Part shown: piece by piece, positions 14,401 to 22,338 of the stretch | Numbering within the stretch: position 1 is the first letter of the stretch | Layout of the letters: each line of letters begins with the position of its first letter | Made by a program: the position numbers and the translations under genes | Notes under the pieces: model-generated | The model's input: only the letters and a program-made list of their open reading frames with translations | Database searches by the model: none | What the model was told of the DNA's origin: nothing | Virus record (IMG/VR): IMGVR_UViG_3300045965_000058 | Span: 1 to 33,031 of that record | DNA from: a virus | DNA: 33,031 nt | Strand: one strand, 5' to 3'

Positions 14401-16085
14401 AGGACCGTCGGAGTACCCGTCCCGGCGCCGCGACAGAACTCGAGCATCGTGCCATGCAGTTGCAGCGCCCACCCGGCGGCGCCGGCCGCGAAGTCCAGGC
14501 CGTTGCTCTTGCGTAGCAGGCCGCGCGTGCCGTTCAGCGTGGCGGCCTGGAAGACGCATTCAATCGTGAAACTGCCGGCGCCCATGTCGAGGGTCGCCAT
14601 CTCGTTGAACGTATCCACGCCATCGTCGATGCCGTCGGCCAGCATCGCCGTATCGGGATCGTCGGTCAGGAGGCCAGGCCCGCCCAGTTGCGGCGAGCCG
14701 CGATAGGCGCCAGGGTGGTCATTCCCCGAGGCATCGAACGCCGTCGGCGCGCCGGCGACCTCCCCGAGGCGCCAGTAGCCGAGAGGGTTATCCTCCAGCA
14801 CGACCGCCGGGTGCGTCGTAAAGTCCAGGTGCAGCGAGTGGGCGATGCAGTTGAATTGATCGACGACGCCGTTCAGCTGGTCCGTCGCCTTGATCCGCAT
14901 AGCGACCAGTGCGAGCCCCGGCAGATTGACTGGCGCGCCGGCGCCGTAACTCCGCAGCGAAGTCCAGACCGAGGTGTTCTTCACCAGGGGATCGCCCGAG
15001 TCGGGCGTCGTGCGCGTCAGCCGTACGTCGTACTGGTCATCCGCGACCGCCCACCGGAGGCCATTGCGCGCGAGCGATTGGCGGGCATCAGTTGTGACCA
15101 GCGGCGAGCCCGGCGCGGCGATCCAACTCGTGGCGCCGACGGCCCGGTAGTCAACGTCGACGCTGACGGTCGTCGCGAGCTTGGTGGTCCCGGTCTCGCC
15201 GCCGAACTCCACCAGGCCTTCGGGAAAGGCGAGGTCGATCGAGAGCTCGATCGCGTGCGCCGTGCTCGTGCGAATCTGCGGCTGGCCCGCCAGGAGCACA
15301 ATCGAGAGCGGCGTTTCGTTCACGTCGGTCGTGTAGAGCGTAATCGGGGGCTCATCCGGCCAGCCGGCGCGGACCTCCGTTTCGACGCCTTGAAAGTTCG
15401 CGAGCGCGGTCTCGCCGATGCGCAGGTCGTCGATTTCGGTCGGCCCCAGGCCGACGCAGAACAGCAAACGCAAATACTGATCGGCCCCCACCATCTCCGT
15501 GTAGGGCATCGCCGCGTAGGGCGGGTAGGTCTTGTGCCGGCCATAGATGCGCGGCACGACGGCATACGGCCGTGCCGTATTCGCTTGGCCCGCAATCGAG
15601 AGCGTCGGACTCTCCGGGTTGTTGGCCGAGGTCACGCCCGCCAGGCCCTTGAGCGGCTTCGCTTGCTTCGGCCCCGGTAGGAGCATGTTGAGGAGCGCGC
15701 CACTGATCATCGCGGCGCCGGCCATGATGAGCGGCAGCGAGGCGGGTGATAGGGGCGTAAAGAGCAGGACCGTCGCGATGATTTCCAGCAGCACGCCCAC
15801 GATGATCTGGCCGATGTTCATGCTCTTGCCGCCGCCCTGGCCGCCGCCCCGCGGCACGACGCGGACCAGCACGTGCGCGCCGCGCTTGGGCCGGATGCGG
15901 TGATAGAACTCGGGGTAGATCAGGTCGCCGTTGAGGTAGACGCGCACGGGCATCGCGCGCGGAATGCCGGCGACTTCGAGGAGTTGCGCAATCGTCAGGC
16001 CGGCCTCGACATCGACCTCGCGCCGATCCAGACTGAAGGGCCGGTCCAGGACCTGGAGCGGGAGCGCCTCGCCGAGCTCGATCAC
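11424..16085 (-). CDS. Tail tip attachment protein, lambda gpJ-like
   Basis: 1553 aa from a GTG that overlaps the NlpC/P60 gene's stop as GTGA; the longer open frame upstream is read-through into that gene. Residues 1-85 are a small beta-grasp-like domain ending in RVVPRGGG. A hydrophobic stretch (about 91-135) follows, then the conserved core of tail-tip J proteins (IYGRHKTYP, LLFCVGLGP, DLRIGETAL). A laminin-G-like domain (about 435-725) is interrupted by an insert. Two Fn3-like domains lie at about 1085-1290, and a beta-rich distal part follows. gpJ proteins form the hub at the tail end and contact the receptor. Two copies of a YF-rich repeat sit at about 635 and 1405. Family assignment is firm; domain limits are approximate. 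Confidence 0.9.
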   Translation of the reverse strand: MIELGEALPLQVLDRPFSLDRREVDVEAGLTIAQLLEVAGIPRAMPVRVYLNGDLIYPEFYHRIRPKRGAHVLVRVVPRGGGQGGGKSMNIGQIIVGVLLEIIATVLLFTPLSPASLPLIMAGAAMISGALLNMLLPGPKQAKPLKGLAGVTSANNPESPTLSIAGQANTARPYAVVPRIYGRHKTYPPYAAMPYTEMVGADQYLRLLFCVGLGPTEIDDLRIGETALANFQGVETEVRAGWPDEPPITLYTTDVNETPLSIVLLAGQPQIRTSTAHAIELSIDLAFPEGLVEFGGETGTTKLATTVSVDVDYRAVGATSWIAAPGSPLVTTDARQSLARNGLRWAVADDQYDVRLTRTTPDSGDPLVKNTSVWTSLRSYGAGAPVNLPGLALVAMRIKATDQLNGVVDQFNCIAHSLHLDFTTHPAVVLEDNPLGYWRLGEVAGAPTAFDASGNDHPGAYRGSPQLGGPGLLTDDPDTAMLADGIDDGVDTFNEMATLDMGAGSFTIECVFQAATLNGTRGLLRKSNGLDFAAGAAGWALQLHGTMLEFCRGAGTGTPTVLSASLVSGTIYHAMVVYDIATGLARLWLNGLPVNTANVGTTPYADTFNLELCHDRSAAARGAPRRPRALVSVSYFAPRYFHAGYFATGYFIFAVIEGVVGAVAPYFYAIAPTIEPEGGAGSAPPPFMFAVADPDAVGGRFAGTLDEVAVYAGALSDARVALHAETITGTGGWVVRRTSNPASHYREVLQGGVLESKSNARPVPDSRLDLPALEAWHRENSSGGRSHNRVVDFPTTVYQLLREIAMTGRATPTMNDLKFATVRDLAQSVPRQVFTPRNSRNFRGSRQIPDEVHALKVGFVDPQSNWQQVERIAYQDGYGAVAGPGVVAATRFESMDLPGCTDPDWAWRWGRYQLAAATLRPETYSFETDLENLACRRGDLIQVAHDVTEWGIAWGRVKSVATTPSGLGTSVTLDEAIPMSTGQVYAMRFRFSDLGSVVVPVQTPPGPGLTHTLTFPTPMVPPLPEPGDLAVLGIIGRETIPAIVAMIRPGPDLTAMLTVVDAAPAVLTADQLTIPPWDPQMTLPIATEQAPPTPIIEAVVSDESVLVRDLDGSLRAAIIVTLRYLSTSNVRADYLEARIRRTGATSPYDILPQLAAGATRVLFTEVEEGIAYDLRLRTVNRSGQASPWAEVLNYTVIGKTTPPPAPQNLRTTTPDLTRLEWDYPAPPPDLDGFLVRGLPGSLVSWPGALPLHVGVVSASPFILPPMFGQWTLLVAAVDTSGNESEASSVVVTFVDVRIHNQVTAFDYKAAGWPGTITNGVILGGNLAAAGVPTIFWGADTAKFWVTDPLALFWAGTYQQMVYEFDYTVSGDSVGARILLQTTMVAESWTLEYAAESAASSLPIPYFGPGYFHARYFAPGYFTSSAMVTTTVWLPFPGSLENVEAGTYHFRIITGAAASQAVLSRLNLVIDADTITEDQNNVAIAITTGTRLTLQNTYRAILNVQATALTTNVAPIVVDKQNVAGANNGPLIRCYALATGASAAGTVDVHLTGY
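11823..11873 (-). repeat. YF pentapeptide repeat, copy B
   Basis: Encodes YFGPGYFHARYFAPGYF at residues 1405-1421 of the tip protein: YF recurs every five residues, with H-A and A-P-G in the spacers. It matches the copy at 14133-14183 in both protein and DNA, and is flanked by otherwise unrelated sequence. Confidence 0.75.
14133..14183 (-). repeat. YF pentapeptide repeat, copy A, inside LamG domain
   Basis: Encodes YFAPRYFHAGYFATGYF at residues 635-651 of the tip protein, followed by a hydrophobic segment and a proline-rich stretch. It lies within an insert of about 60-70 residues that splits the laminin-G-like domain before its closing strands (GGRFAGTLDEVAVYAG). Confidence 0.75.
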
Positions 16086-16498
16086 CCGAGCCTCGGATGG
16101 CGATAGATGCCATGACGCCGCCGCGCCCAGCGCCAGGCATCGAGTCGCTCGATACACGCGAAGCGCGCGCCTTGCTCGACGTGCAGAAACTCCGTCGCGC
16201 TGACCATGACGCCGACATGCCACGGCTGGCTCAGCACGCGAAAGACGACGGCATCGCCGACGCGCGGCGCGCCCGTGACCGGCCGCCACGCATCGGCGGG
16301 AATCTGACTCGCCAGCAGCGCCGCGACTTCCTCACGCTCCTGCGCCGAGCGATACGCGCCCTGGTAGGTCGGGAGCTCGAGGTTGAACTCCTCGCGATAG
16401 ACGAGCACGACCATCCCGTAGCAGTCGAGCCCATCGCGCGTGCGCCCGCCATCCTGAAACGGGAGCCCGACATAGCGCGCGGCCCACGGCGCGATCAT
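16082..16498 (-). CDS. NlpC/P60-family tail assembly peptidase (gpK-like)
   Basis: 138 aa, the size of the isolated NlpC/P60 domain. The catalytic triad is visible: Cys26 in LDCYGM, His94 in PWHVGVM and a third polar residue, probably His106 in FLHVEQG. In lambda-type phages the gene beside J (gpK) carries this fold; the enzyme cuts peptidoglycan stem peptides during tail assembly or DNA entry. It overlaps both neighbours by four bases (ATGA upstream, GTGA downstream). The family call is firm. Confidence 0.92.
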   Translation of the reverse strand: MIAPWAARYVGLPFQDGGRTRDGLDCYGMVVLVYREEFNLELPTYQGAYRSAQEREEVAALLASQIPADAWRPVTGAPRVGDAVVFRVLSQPWHVGVMVSATEFLHVEQGARFACIERLDAWRWARRRHGIYRHPRLG

Positions 16499-16980
16499 GG
16501 AAACAGCCCCGGAAACCGATCGGGGGTGAAGCTGTACTGCATCGAAGGCTCGTTGAGGACATCTTCGGGCGCGAGCGTGCCCGTAACCGTCAGGGCGTCA
16601 TACTCGATCCCGCGCAGCGAGAACCTCGCCGGCCCCGCTTCCGGCTCCGGGGCGTCGAGCGCGCTCGCGAGGACCACTTCGAGCGTGACGGTCGGCGCCG
16701 TGGTCAGCGCGCGAATGCCCTCCATGATGCGGCGGTCGACGTTGTCGATGCGCAACTGCGGCATCGGCAGCGCATCGTCGCGCTCATCCGGCAAAGCGAC
16801 CTCGAAGGGCCACGCATAAAACGTGGTGCCCTGGCGCACGATGTCTTCGGTGTTGTTCACGAAGCACAGCGGCGTCGGCAGGTTCGTGTGGTCAATCGTC
16901 ACGCACATCAGGAAGATCTCGCCCGTTTCTTGGGCGGTGAGCGCGCGGACCGCCGCCGGCGAGAGGGCGCGAGGACTCAC
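16495..16980 (-). CDS. DUF1833-like minor tail protein (gpL position)
   Basis: 161 aa from a GTG that overlaps the gpM-like stop as GTGA; the upstream open frame is not used. The protein begins with a helix (SPAAVRALTAQE) and then a run of strands: MCVTIDHTNL, TTFYAWPFEVALPDE, LRIDNVDRRIMEGIRAL. This is characteristic of the DUF1833 family encoded between the gpM-like and NlpC/P60 proteins. The slot corresponds to lambda gpL, part of the tail tip complex. It lacks the cysteine-rich Fe-S C-terminus of gpL itself. Confidence 0.75.
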   Translation of the reverse strand: MSPRALSPAAVRALTAQETGEIFLMCVTIDHTNLPTPLCFVNNTEDIVRQGTTFYAWPFEVALPDERDDALPMPQLRIDNVDRRIMEGIRALTTAPTVTLEVVLASALDAPEPEAGPARFSLRGIEYDALTVTGTLAPEDVLNEPSMQYSFTPDRFPGLFP

Positions 16981-17351
16981 GGCATGATCCGCAGTTGAAG
17001 CTCGGCGGTGACCTGATCGACGACATCGGGTTGGGTCTGCGCATACTTCAGGCCGTTCGGCTGCGGCATGAAGCGAAACGTCGCGGGCGCCGACGTGATC
17101 GGATGAATCCAATCGAAGGGCAGCGCGCCGCCTTCGAGCGTATCCAGGAAGAAGGCGTCGAGCGTCGCGCGCTGGGCGTGCGTCAGCGCGAGCGTGCCGC
17201 TGACGAGCCGAAAGCCGGCCGTAAATCGGCGCCGGGCTTTCGGCGGACCCGCATCCATCGTCGATTCGATGACGAGATCGGGCGGGGTTTCGGTCACGCC
17301 GGGATTCTGTTGGAACCGCTGCGGCAGACTCGTCGGCCATACGGCGGCCAT
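16977..17351 (-). CDS. Minor tail protein, lambda gpM-like
   Basis: 124 aa. It starts MAAVWPTSLPQRFQ and contains RRFTAGFRLVSGTLALTHAQ followed by LDAFFLDTLEGGALPFDW, the arrangement found in gpM-type minor tail proteins, where a short Phe/Trp strand follows a helix. It lies directly after the tape measure gene, the canonical place for gpM, a tail tip component. Similarity is by pattern and position. Confidence 0.75.
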   Translation of the reverse strand: MAAVWPTSLPQRFQQNPGVTETPPDLVIESTMDAGPPKARRRFTAGFRLVSGTLALTHAQRATLDAFFLDTLEGGALPFDWIHPITSAPATFRFMPQPNGLKYAQTQPDVVDQVTAELQLRIMP

Positions 17352-17354
17352 CGC

Positions 17355-19370
17355 TTACCGTCCGGTCGGCTGGCGCCGCAGGTTGTAGGGCGCCATGACC
17401 GTCTCCATTTCGCCAGTCCCGATCATCCGTCGCATTTCGCGAATGACGATCTCGTGGATTTCGTTGCCGAGCGTGCCCCGCCGCGACTGGTGCTGAATCT
17501 CGGCGGTCGGGTGCTGGTTGCTGATGTTGACCTGGACGAGCGGCCCCTCCGCGAGCCCTTGCGACAGCGGGACGACGGCCTCGGGTCCCGCTTCGCCGAT
17601 GAGCGCGAGCGTCGGGGATTGCACGATGCCACCGCTCGCCATTTGCATGGGGTCATAGCCCATGTAGATCGTCTGATTCGCCTCGACCGTCGGACCGCTC
17701 GGCGCAAAGGCGCCGGCAATCGTGCCGCCGAGACTGCCGAGGAACGAGATGAACCTCTGGAAGTCTTCCGACCGGATGAACTTCTCGATCTCTTCTTCGA
17801 GGACTTTCAGCCCCTTCGCGATCATGGTCTCAGTGATTGAAACGAGGACGTTTTGTCCGAGGCGCTCGAAGGCCTGGCCGATGGTCTGCGTGCCTTGCAG
17901 GATGCCCGAGACCGTCCCGGTCAGGGCGCGACTGAGCGACTCGAAGCCGGCGTGATAGAGCTCCAGGCGCTTCGCCCACTCGGCTTCCTCGCGCCGATAC
18001 GCCTCCAGGCGATAGGCATTGACCGCGGCATTGTGTTCCTCCTGGAGCCGCAACTCATACTTCGCCGCCTCAAAGTCGAGCTTGGTCTTCGCGTCGAGGG
18101 TTTTCTGGCGGTCGGCGAGCTCCAGCTTGTTGAACTCCTCGAGCGTGCGGTAGTGCTCCTCGCCTTCGCGCTTGTACATCGCGCGGTAGCGTTCGACACC
18201 CGCTTGCTCCGCGCGGTCCATCGCGATGCGGTCACGCTCGGCCGCCTCCGCGATCGCCTTCGACTCGTCTTTGATTTGCTTGGCTTTGTCTTTCTTCTCG
18301 GGTGGTACGAACTGAAGCACGGGGCCGGGTGGCGCCTCGCCCTGGCGGCCGGCGCGGAGCCGCCGCTCGGCCGCCTCAAGCTCCTGAATCGTGCGCAATT
18401 GCGCGCGCAGTTGGTCGCGCTGCTTCTTGAGTACCTCGACGTACTGCGCCGCGCCGACGTTGCCGTACGAGGCGAGTTGCTGTTGGCGCTTGATCTCCTC
18501 GCCGATCTCGCCCAGGCGGCGCGCGAGCTCATCGGCATCCGGCGCGAGGAGCCCGACGACGCGCCCCATTTCGATCAGGCCTTTGATGGCCTCGTCGACG
18601 TAGCTCATGATCGTGAGCAGCGCCGGCGAGAGGTTGGCCATGATCGAGACGCCTACCATCTGGAAGGCGCGGCCGGCCAACTCCATCTTGTCGGCCGCCT
18701 CGCCGGCTTTCTTGATGACTTGCTCATCGAGGACCAGGCCGGCCTCTTTCAGCCGCGCGATGTAGGCATCGGTATCCGTCGCGGCCTCGCGGAGTGCGAT
18801 CGCCAACTGCGCGCCGCCGCGCCCGAACAAATCGTTGGCAATGGCGGCCGCCTTGGTCTGGTCCTCCATTTCGGCCAGCGCACGGACGACATCCGCGAGA
18901 ATCGCCTCGGTCGCGCGGGTCTGGCCGTTGACATTCGTGACCGCGACGCCGAGCTTGGCGAAGGACTCGATGGCGGCCTTGTTGTTCTGGAGCGCGTTGC
19001 CGACCTGATCGGTCAGGCGGTTGAGTCCACGCTCGAGCGCGGCCGTCTTGATACCCGACTCCAGCGCCGCGACCTGGAAGGCCTGGAGCGCCTCGACGTT
19101 GACGTTCAGGCGTTTCGCGGTGTCGTCGAGCTGGTCGGCGAGCTCCATTGAATGCTGGAGAAAGAGGCCGATGCCCGCGCCGGTCAGGACATCCCCGAGC
19201 GGGCCGAGCGCGTTCAGGAATTCGTGGACCGCCCCGATGGCGCCAGTAAACGCGCCCCGGATCGATTGGCCGAACTTCTCGCCGATGCGATAGGCGCGGT
19301 CCATGTCGTCAGACAGGACCGCCGTATCGCCTTCGACCGCGACGCGAAGTGTTCCGACTGGTTCAGCCAC
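17355..19370 (-). CDS. Tape measure protein
   Basis: 671 aa, starting at GTG with AGGAGG about 12 bases upstream, and overlapping the GT reading frame by 8 bases. It has a mixed helical organisation: Gly/Ala-rich N-terminus, an amphipathic helix region with LNVNVEALQAFQVAALESG typical of tape measures, a hydrophobic segment near 250-280, a long charged coiled coil (about 290-475), and a beta-rich C-terminus (about 580-671, with GEAGPEAVVPLSQG). It sets tail length during assembly and leaves the tail on DNA ejection. At about 0.15 nm per residue, the known rule, a tail near 100 nm would be expected. Confidence 0.92.
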   Translation of the reverse strand: MAEPVGTLRVAVEGDTAVLSDDMDRAYRIGEKFGQSIRGAFTGAIGAVHEFLNALGPLGDVLTGAGIGLFLQHSMELADQLDDTAKRLNVNVEALQAFQVAALESGIKTAALERGLNRLTDQVGNALQNNKAAIESFAKLGVAVTNVNGQTRATEAILADVVRALAEMEDQTKAAAIANDLFGRGGAQLAIALREAATDTDAYIARLKEAGLVLDEQVIKKAGEAADKMELAGRAFQMVGVSIMANLSPALLTIMSYVDEAIKGLIEMGRVVGLLAPDADELARRLGEIGEEIKRQQQLASYGNVGAAQYVEVLKKQRDQLRAQLRTIQELEAAERRLRAGRQGEAPPGPVLQFVPPEKKDKAKQIKDESKAIAEAAERDRIAMDRAEQAGVERYRAMYKREGEEHYRTLEEFNKLELADRQKTLDAKTKLDFEAAKYELRLQEEHNAAVNAYRLEAYRREEAEWAKRLELYHAGFESLSRALTGTVSGILQGTQTIGQAFERLGQNVLVSITETMIAKGLKVLEEEIEKFIRSEDFQRFISFLGSLGGTIAGAFAPSGPTVEANQTIYMGYDPMQMASGGIVQSPTLALIGEAGPEAVVPLSQGLAEGPLVQVNISNQHPTAEIQHQSRRGTLGNEIHEIVIREMRRMIGTGEMETVMAPYNLRRQPTGR

Positions 19371-20102
19371 GGTCCTTCGGAACCTCCTTCGCGCCCATCG
19401 CGAGCAAGTACTGGCGGAAGGCCTCGGTCCCGGCGTGCGCGATCTTGCCGGCCGCCGGCTCCCGACTTATGGCCTGGCGTTCAATCGATTTGCGCCGGTC
19501 GAACATCGCCGGCATGAAGTCATCGACCGTATAGGGCCGGGCGCCCTTCTTCCGGTGGGTGTTCGCGAAGATCGCCGCCAGCTGCGCGGCGCGGACATCG
19601 GCGCGATAGGGCTCCAGGCCGCCGCGCATCTCCGCCCACACCTGCCATTCCGTCAACTCGGCCGATGAGATGCGTGCCAGCAATTCCTCGACGGTCAGAC
19701 CGCCGAGGTGGCCGGCAAGCTCGAAGTAGAATCGCCGTTCTGCATCGGCCTTGAGTCGTTTCCCAGTGACTCCCGCGCGCCGGGCTCCAGTCCGTTCAGC
19801 CGGAGCGCCACGGTGAAGATGCGGTCCAGCGCGCGGGCGTTCTTCTTCGCGAGCTCGCCGAGGTCCGCATCGGTGAAGAGCCGCTCGCCCTCTTCGTCGA
19901 CCAGCGACAGCGCCGCGACGAGCGCCCACAGATTCTCGCGGCGCTCGCGCGACTGCGGCCAGGCCTGGAGGACGCGCCAGCGCGTCGCGCCATCCCAGGC
20001 CTTCACGCGGACCCAGGTCGACCACTCCGGGATTTCGAGCTCCTCGACGGCGCGATCCGCCAGGGCGAGCAGATCGCGCCGCCCGAGAAAGTTCCGACTC
20101 AT
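19363..20102 (-). CDS. gpGT fusion, -1 frameshift product
   Basis: A -1 slip at GGGAAAC (19764-19758) joins the first 115 residues of the gpG-like protein to a second frame that ends at 19363, giving about 246 aa. The added part has RRFYFELAGHLGG, then LTVEELLARISSAEL and a DFMP motif, matching gpT-type tail assembly chaperone domains. In lambda, gpG and gpGT bind the tape measure and tail tube protein during assembly and are absent from the finished tail. No separate ribosome site is seen for the T frame. Note that the coding sequence is a join: 20102-19758, then 19758-19363. Confidence 0.85.
19695..20102 (-). CDS. Tail assembly chaperone gpG-like
   Basis: 135 aa from an ATG overlapping the tail tube stop as ATGA. 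The protein is mostly helical (LALADRAVEELEIPEWS, then RRENLWALVAALSLVDEEG) and matches tail assembly chaperones of lambda gpG type in size and position between tail tube and tape measure genes. Its last 20 residues after the slip site (DSRPMQNGDSTSS and on) are low-complexity, as expected for the short unshifted tail. It is the majority product of the frameshift pair. Confidence 0.85.
   Translation of the reverse strand: MSRNFLGRRDLLALADRAVEELEIPEWSTWVRVKAWDGATRWRVLQAWPQSRERRENLWALVAALSLVDEEGERLFTDADLGELAKKNARALDRIFTVALRLNGLEPGARESLGNDSRPMQNGDSTSSLPATSAV
19758..19764 (-). promoter_or_regulatory. Programmed -1 ribosomal frameshift slippery site GGGAAAC
   Basis: In the gpG frame the bases read CTG GGA AAC; after a -1 slip they read GGG AAA CGA and continue as gpT. 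This is the X-XXY-YYZ form, one base different from lambda's GGGAAAG. The frame on both sides fits exactly: 115 codons before, 131 after. Confidence 0.85.
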
Positions 20103-20515
20103 GGCGTGGGGGCCGTCCAGGGTACGTCACCCGAAATGCGCAGGGTGATCGAGCCGGTAATCTTGTCGTCGGCATTGCCGGCGGTCTCGAAGCCTTTGAC
20201 CGTGGCACTGAACGCGAGCGAGCCGCCGGGATCGGGAAAGGTGACCGCGACCGGCTGCGGCGTCGGATCGTCGAGCGCATCCCAGATGAGCTTCTGCCCC
20301 GGATCGTTCAGGTTCATGTTCACTTCCATCGAGAATTCGCCGGGGTCCTTCAGGCCCGCCAGGTATTCCTTAGCGTCCGAGCCCAGATGCGTGACATCGA
20401 TGTCGCTGCGATCGAAGCGCGGCCCCGACCAGGAGACGACATCCGCGACATCGGTCGGCGTCGTGCCGAATTTGAACGTCGTACCCTGCGTTGGAACGGC
20501 GATGTTGGTTGCCAT
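20099..20515 (-). CDS. Tail tube protein (major tail protein)
   Basis: 138 aa. Strand pattern and phrases such as RFDRSDIDVTHLGSDAKEYLAGLKDPGEFSM (shown here in part: VTHLGSDAKEYLAG) match the small siphovirus tail tube proteins of the TUFF type, where a strand is followed by an aspartate-rich loop and a TVKGF strand. It lies between the tail completion protein and the gpG/gpGT chaperones, the conserved place for this gene. Hexamers stack to form the tail tube. Start ATG overlaps the previous stop as TGATG. Confidence 0.88.
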   Translation of the reverse strand: MATNIAVPTQGTTFKFGTTPTDVADVVSWSGPRFDRSDIDVTHLGSDAKEYLAGLKDPGEFSMEVNMNLNDPGQKLIWDALDDPTPQPVAVTFPDPGGSLAFSATVKGFETAGNADDKITGSITLRISGDVPWTAPTP

Positions 20516-20931
20516 CAGTCCTCCTCCACCCAGATCGAGTAATCCGCCGAGACTCGATAGGTCTTCGTCGTCTCATCGATCAGGTCTTGATCGACGAGAA
20601 AGTGCATCGCGCGCAGGCCATCGCGCGGGCCATGCGCGTAGCCATTGAGCGCCAGACGGACATTCGCCGCGAGCTCCTTGACCTGTCCATAGCCGGCCGC
20701 CCAGGCGTCGATTTGCAGCCGCACGTCGACCAGACGCCCCGGCTCCGTCAGGCCATCGACGCGCGTCGCGGCCACGCGCTGATAGGTAAGCGCCGGCAGG
20801 ATGGTCGACTGCGGCCGAATCACCGGATACATGCGCGTCGCGATCGCCGCGCGCACGGCCGCGACCGCCGCATTGGCCGGCGGCGTCGCGGTGATCAGGT
20901 AGCCGTAGACAAGCGACTCGCAGATAATCAT
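20515..20931 (-). CDS. Tail completion protein, DUF3168-like
   Basis: 138 aa from the ATG at 20931, which overlaps the previous stop as ATGA; the longer frame upstream runs into the gp10-like gene. It has an N-terminal helix region (NAAVAAVRAAIATRMYP), QSTILPALTYQRV, then VRLQIDAWAAGYGQVKELA and a YRVSADYSIW ending, the usual plan of DUF3168 tail completion proteins. These sit at the end of the tail next to the head connector. Assigned by pattern and gene order. Confidence 0.8.
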   Translation of the reverse strand: MIICESLVYGYLITATPPANAAVAAVRAAIATRMYPVIRPQSTILPALTYQRVAATRVDGLTEPGRLVDVRLQIDAWAAGYGQVKELAANVRLALNGYAHGPRDGLRAMHFLVDQDLIDETTKTYRVSADYSIWVEED

Positions 20932-21317
20932 GGCCGGTAGTTCGCCAGGTAGTAGCGCACGGCCACGCGACAGGCATCGAGGGCCGGCTGGGCGCCGAGC
21001 GCGAAGGCCGGCCGCATCCAGGGGCGCGCCGCGATCGTCGAGGTCCCCCACTCCAGGAAGCGCCCATAGAACCCGGCCGGCCCAGGGCCGATGAGGAAGT
21101 ACTGGCGGAGCTTCGACCGGCTCCGCGGATGGACCTGCGTCAACGATTGCTCGAGCGTGCCTTCGGCGCGCGGGACCGTGGACTTCATCGCATCGAGGAA
21201 CACATCGGCCGCCGCGCCACAGCCGGGCTCCAGGGCGTGCTTCGCGACGTTGGGCGCGACCGCGCGCAGCGCCTCGCGCAGTTCGTGAACCCCGGTCACC
21301 TTCACGCGATAGGCCAT
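20928..21317 (-). CDS. HK97 gp10-like tail component
   Basis: 129 aa. It opens MAYRVKVTGVHELREALRAV and closes with a FLEWGTSTIAARPWMRPAF stretch, the signature of the gp10-like family, in which the WGT-x-xxxARPFL motif is highly conserved. It overlaps its upstream neighbour by 16 bases and its downstream neighbour as ATGA. These proteins join head and tail; the mechanism is not fully known. Confidence 0.9.
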   Translation of the reverse strand: MAYRVKVTGVHELREALRAVAPNVAKHALEPGCGAAADVFLDAMKSTVPRAEGTLEQSLTQVHPRSRSKLRQYFLIGPGPAGFYGRFLEWGTSTIAARPWMRPAFALGAQPALDACRVAVRYYLANYRP

Positions 21318-21700
21318 ACGTTGCGGCCGGCCTCGTGGCTCGCGGCGGCGGGATCGACGCCAGGATCGCGCCAGAGCGTTTCGAGCATGAGAAACTCGCG
21401 CCGATTCAACTCCGCGATGCTCTGAATGTCATAGGTCTCGCCTTCGCAGACGGCGCGCCAGCGCGGCTCGACATCCGACCGATAGCGGATCGTGAAGACG
21501 GTATCGACTTGCGCCTGGAGTTGCGCGGCCGCGAAGCGCTCGGTGCCGGCGAGCTCGCGCTTGCTCGCCCAGCACGAACCGATATCTTCCCAGGTCTCGA
21601 TGAGCTCGCCAAACTCGTTGGTCGTCGACGTGTACTTCTGCAGGGTGATCCGGCGATCGAGCTTGCCGGGATCGGTGATGGCCGGCGCGGCGAGCGTCAT
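21302..21700 (-). CDS. Head closure / head-tail adaptor protein
   Basis: 132 aa from ATG at 21700 (ATGA overlap with the gp6-like stop). It contains KLDRRITLQKYTSTTNEFGE and WEDIGSCWASKREL, then AQVDTVFTIRYRSDV, characteristic of phage head-tail adaptors of the SPP1 gp16 type (PF05521). This ring-forming protein closes the head after packaging and receives the tail. The assignment is strong from motif order and position. Confidence 0.9.
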   Translation of the reverse strand: MTLAAPAITDPGKLDRRITLQKYTSTTNEFGELIETWEDIGSCWASKRELAGTERFAAAQLQAQVDTVFTIRYRSDVEPRWRAVCEGETYDIQSIAELNRREFLMLETLWRDPGVDPAAASHEAGRNVWPIA

Positions 21701-22338
21701 GAAAACGAGATCCCGATGGAGCGGCGATAGGGCGCGATGAGCGCGACGACCGCGAACGGCAGCGGCGTCGCCGGGGCCTCCGTGATGGCCGAGCGATGGT
21801 CGTACCACTGGCCGACCAGGAGCCGCGTCGCGTGGAGGATATCGGGCGGAACCTCGGCGGCCGGCGGGCCGGCCTCGTATGTGACGCGCACGGTATCATC
21901 CGGCAGGAGCGGCCACCCTTCGGGCGGCGGATACAGCAAGCCCGTATCCTCGTGAACGTGCGAGCCCGTGATGTCCGTCGGTGCGCCCGAGGCCGGGACC
22001 TTTTCGACTTTGCTGACGGCGCTGACGGGATAGGGCTCCAGAGGGATCGGCGAGGCCGGCTGCGTGATGGCATAGCGGGCAATGAAGCCGGCCTCGACCC
22101 AGGCGCGCTCGGTGTCGTGTTCGATCAGCGAGCGCGCCGCCGCAATGTAGGACTGGATGAGCGCATCATCCTCCGACAGATCGACCTTGCAGTGGAGCTT
22201 GGCCTCCGCGAGCGGCAGGTACTCCTCGAGCGTGACACTCGGATCGCGCCCCGACGAGAGGAGCTCGATGCCGAGCTCGTCAGGGACGATGAGGTCGGCG
22301 CCGTCGACGCACCCGCAGCGCGCGAAGGCCTGACTCAT
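21697..22338 (-). CDS. Head-tail connector, gp6-like
   Basis: 213 aa. A central helix bundle (LAEAKLHCKVD, DDALIQSYIAAARSLIEHD) with a later VRVTYEAG strand and LHATRLLVGQWYDHR helix matches the gp6-like connector family (PF05135), usually about 100-200 aa. It binds below the portal. The first 30 residues, including a CGC cluster, are an extra N-terminal extension. It lies directly after the major capsid gene with a 1-base TAATG overlap. Confidence 0.88.
   Translation of the reverse strand: MSQAFARCGCVDGADLIVPDELGIELLSSGRDPSVTLEEYLPLAEAKLHCKVDLSEDDALIQSYIAAARSLIEHDTERAWVEAGFIARYAITQPASPIPLEPYPVSAVSKVEKVPASGAPTDITGSHVHEDTGLLYPPPEGWPLLPDDTVRVTYEAGPPAAEVPPDILHATRLLVGQWYDHRSAITEAPATPLPFAVVALIAPYRRSIGISFS

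Noticed and set aside
16086-16289. N-terminal extension of the tip protein
   Set aside because: The added residues are Arg/Ala-rich and out-of-frame with the NlpC/P60 gene; the GTG overlapping that gene's stop is a better start.
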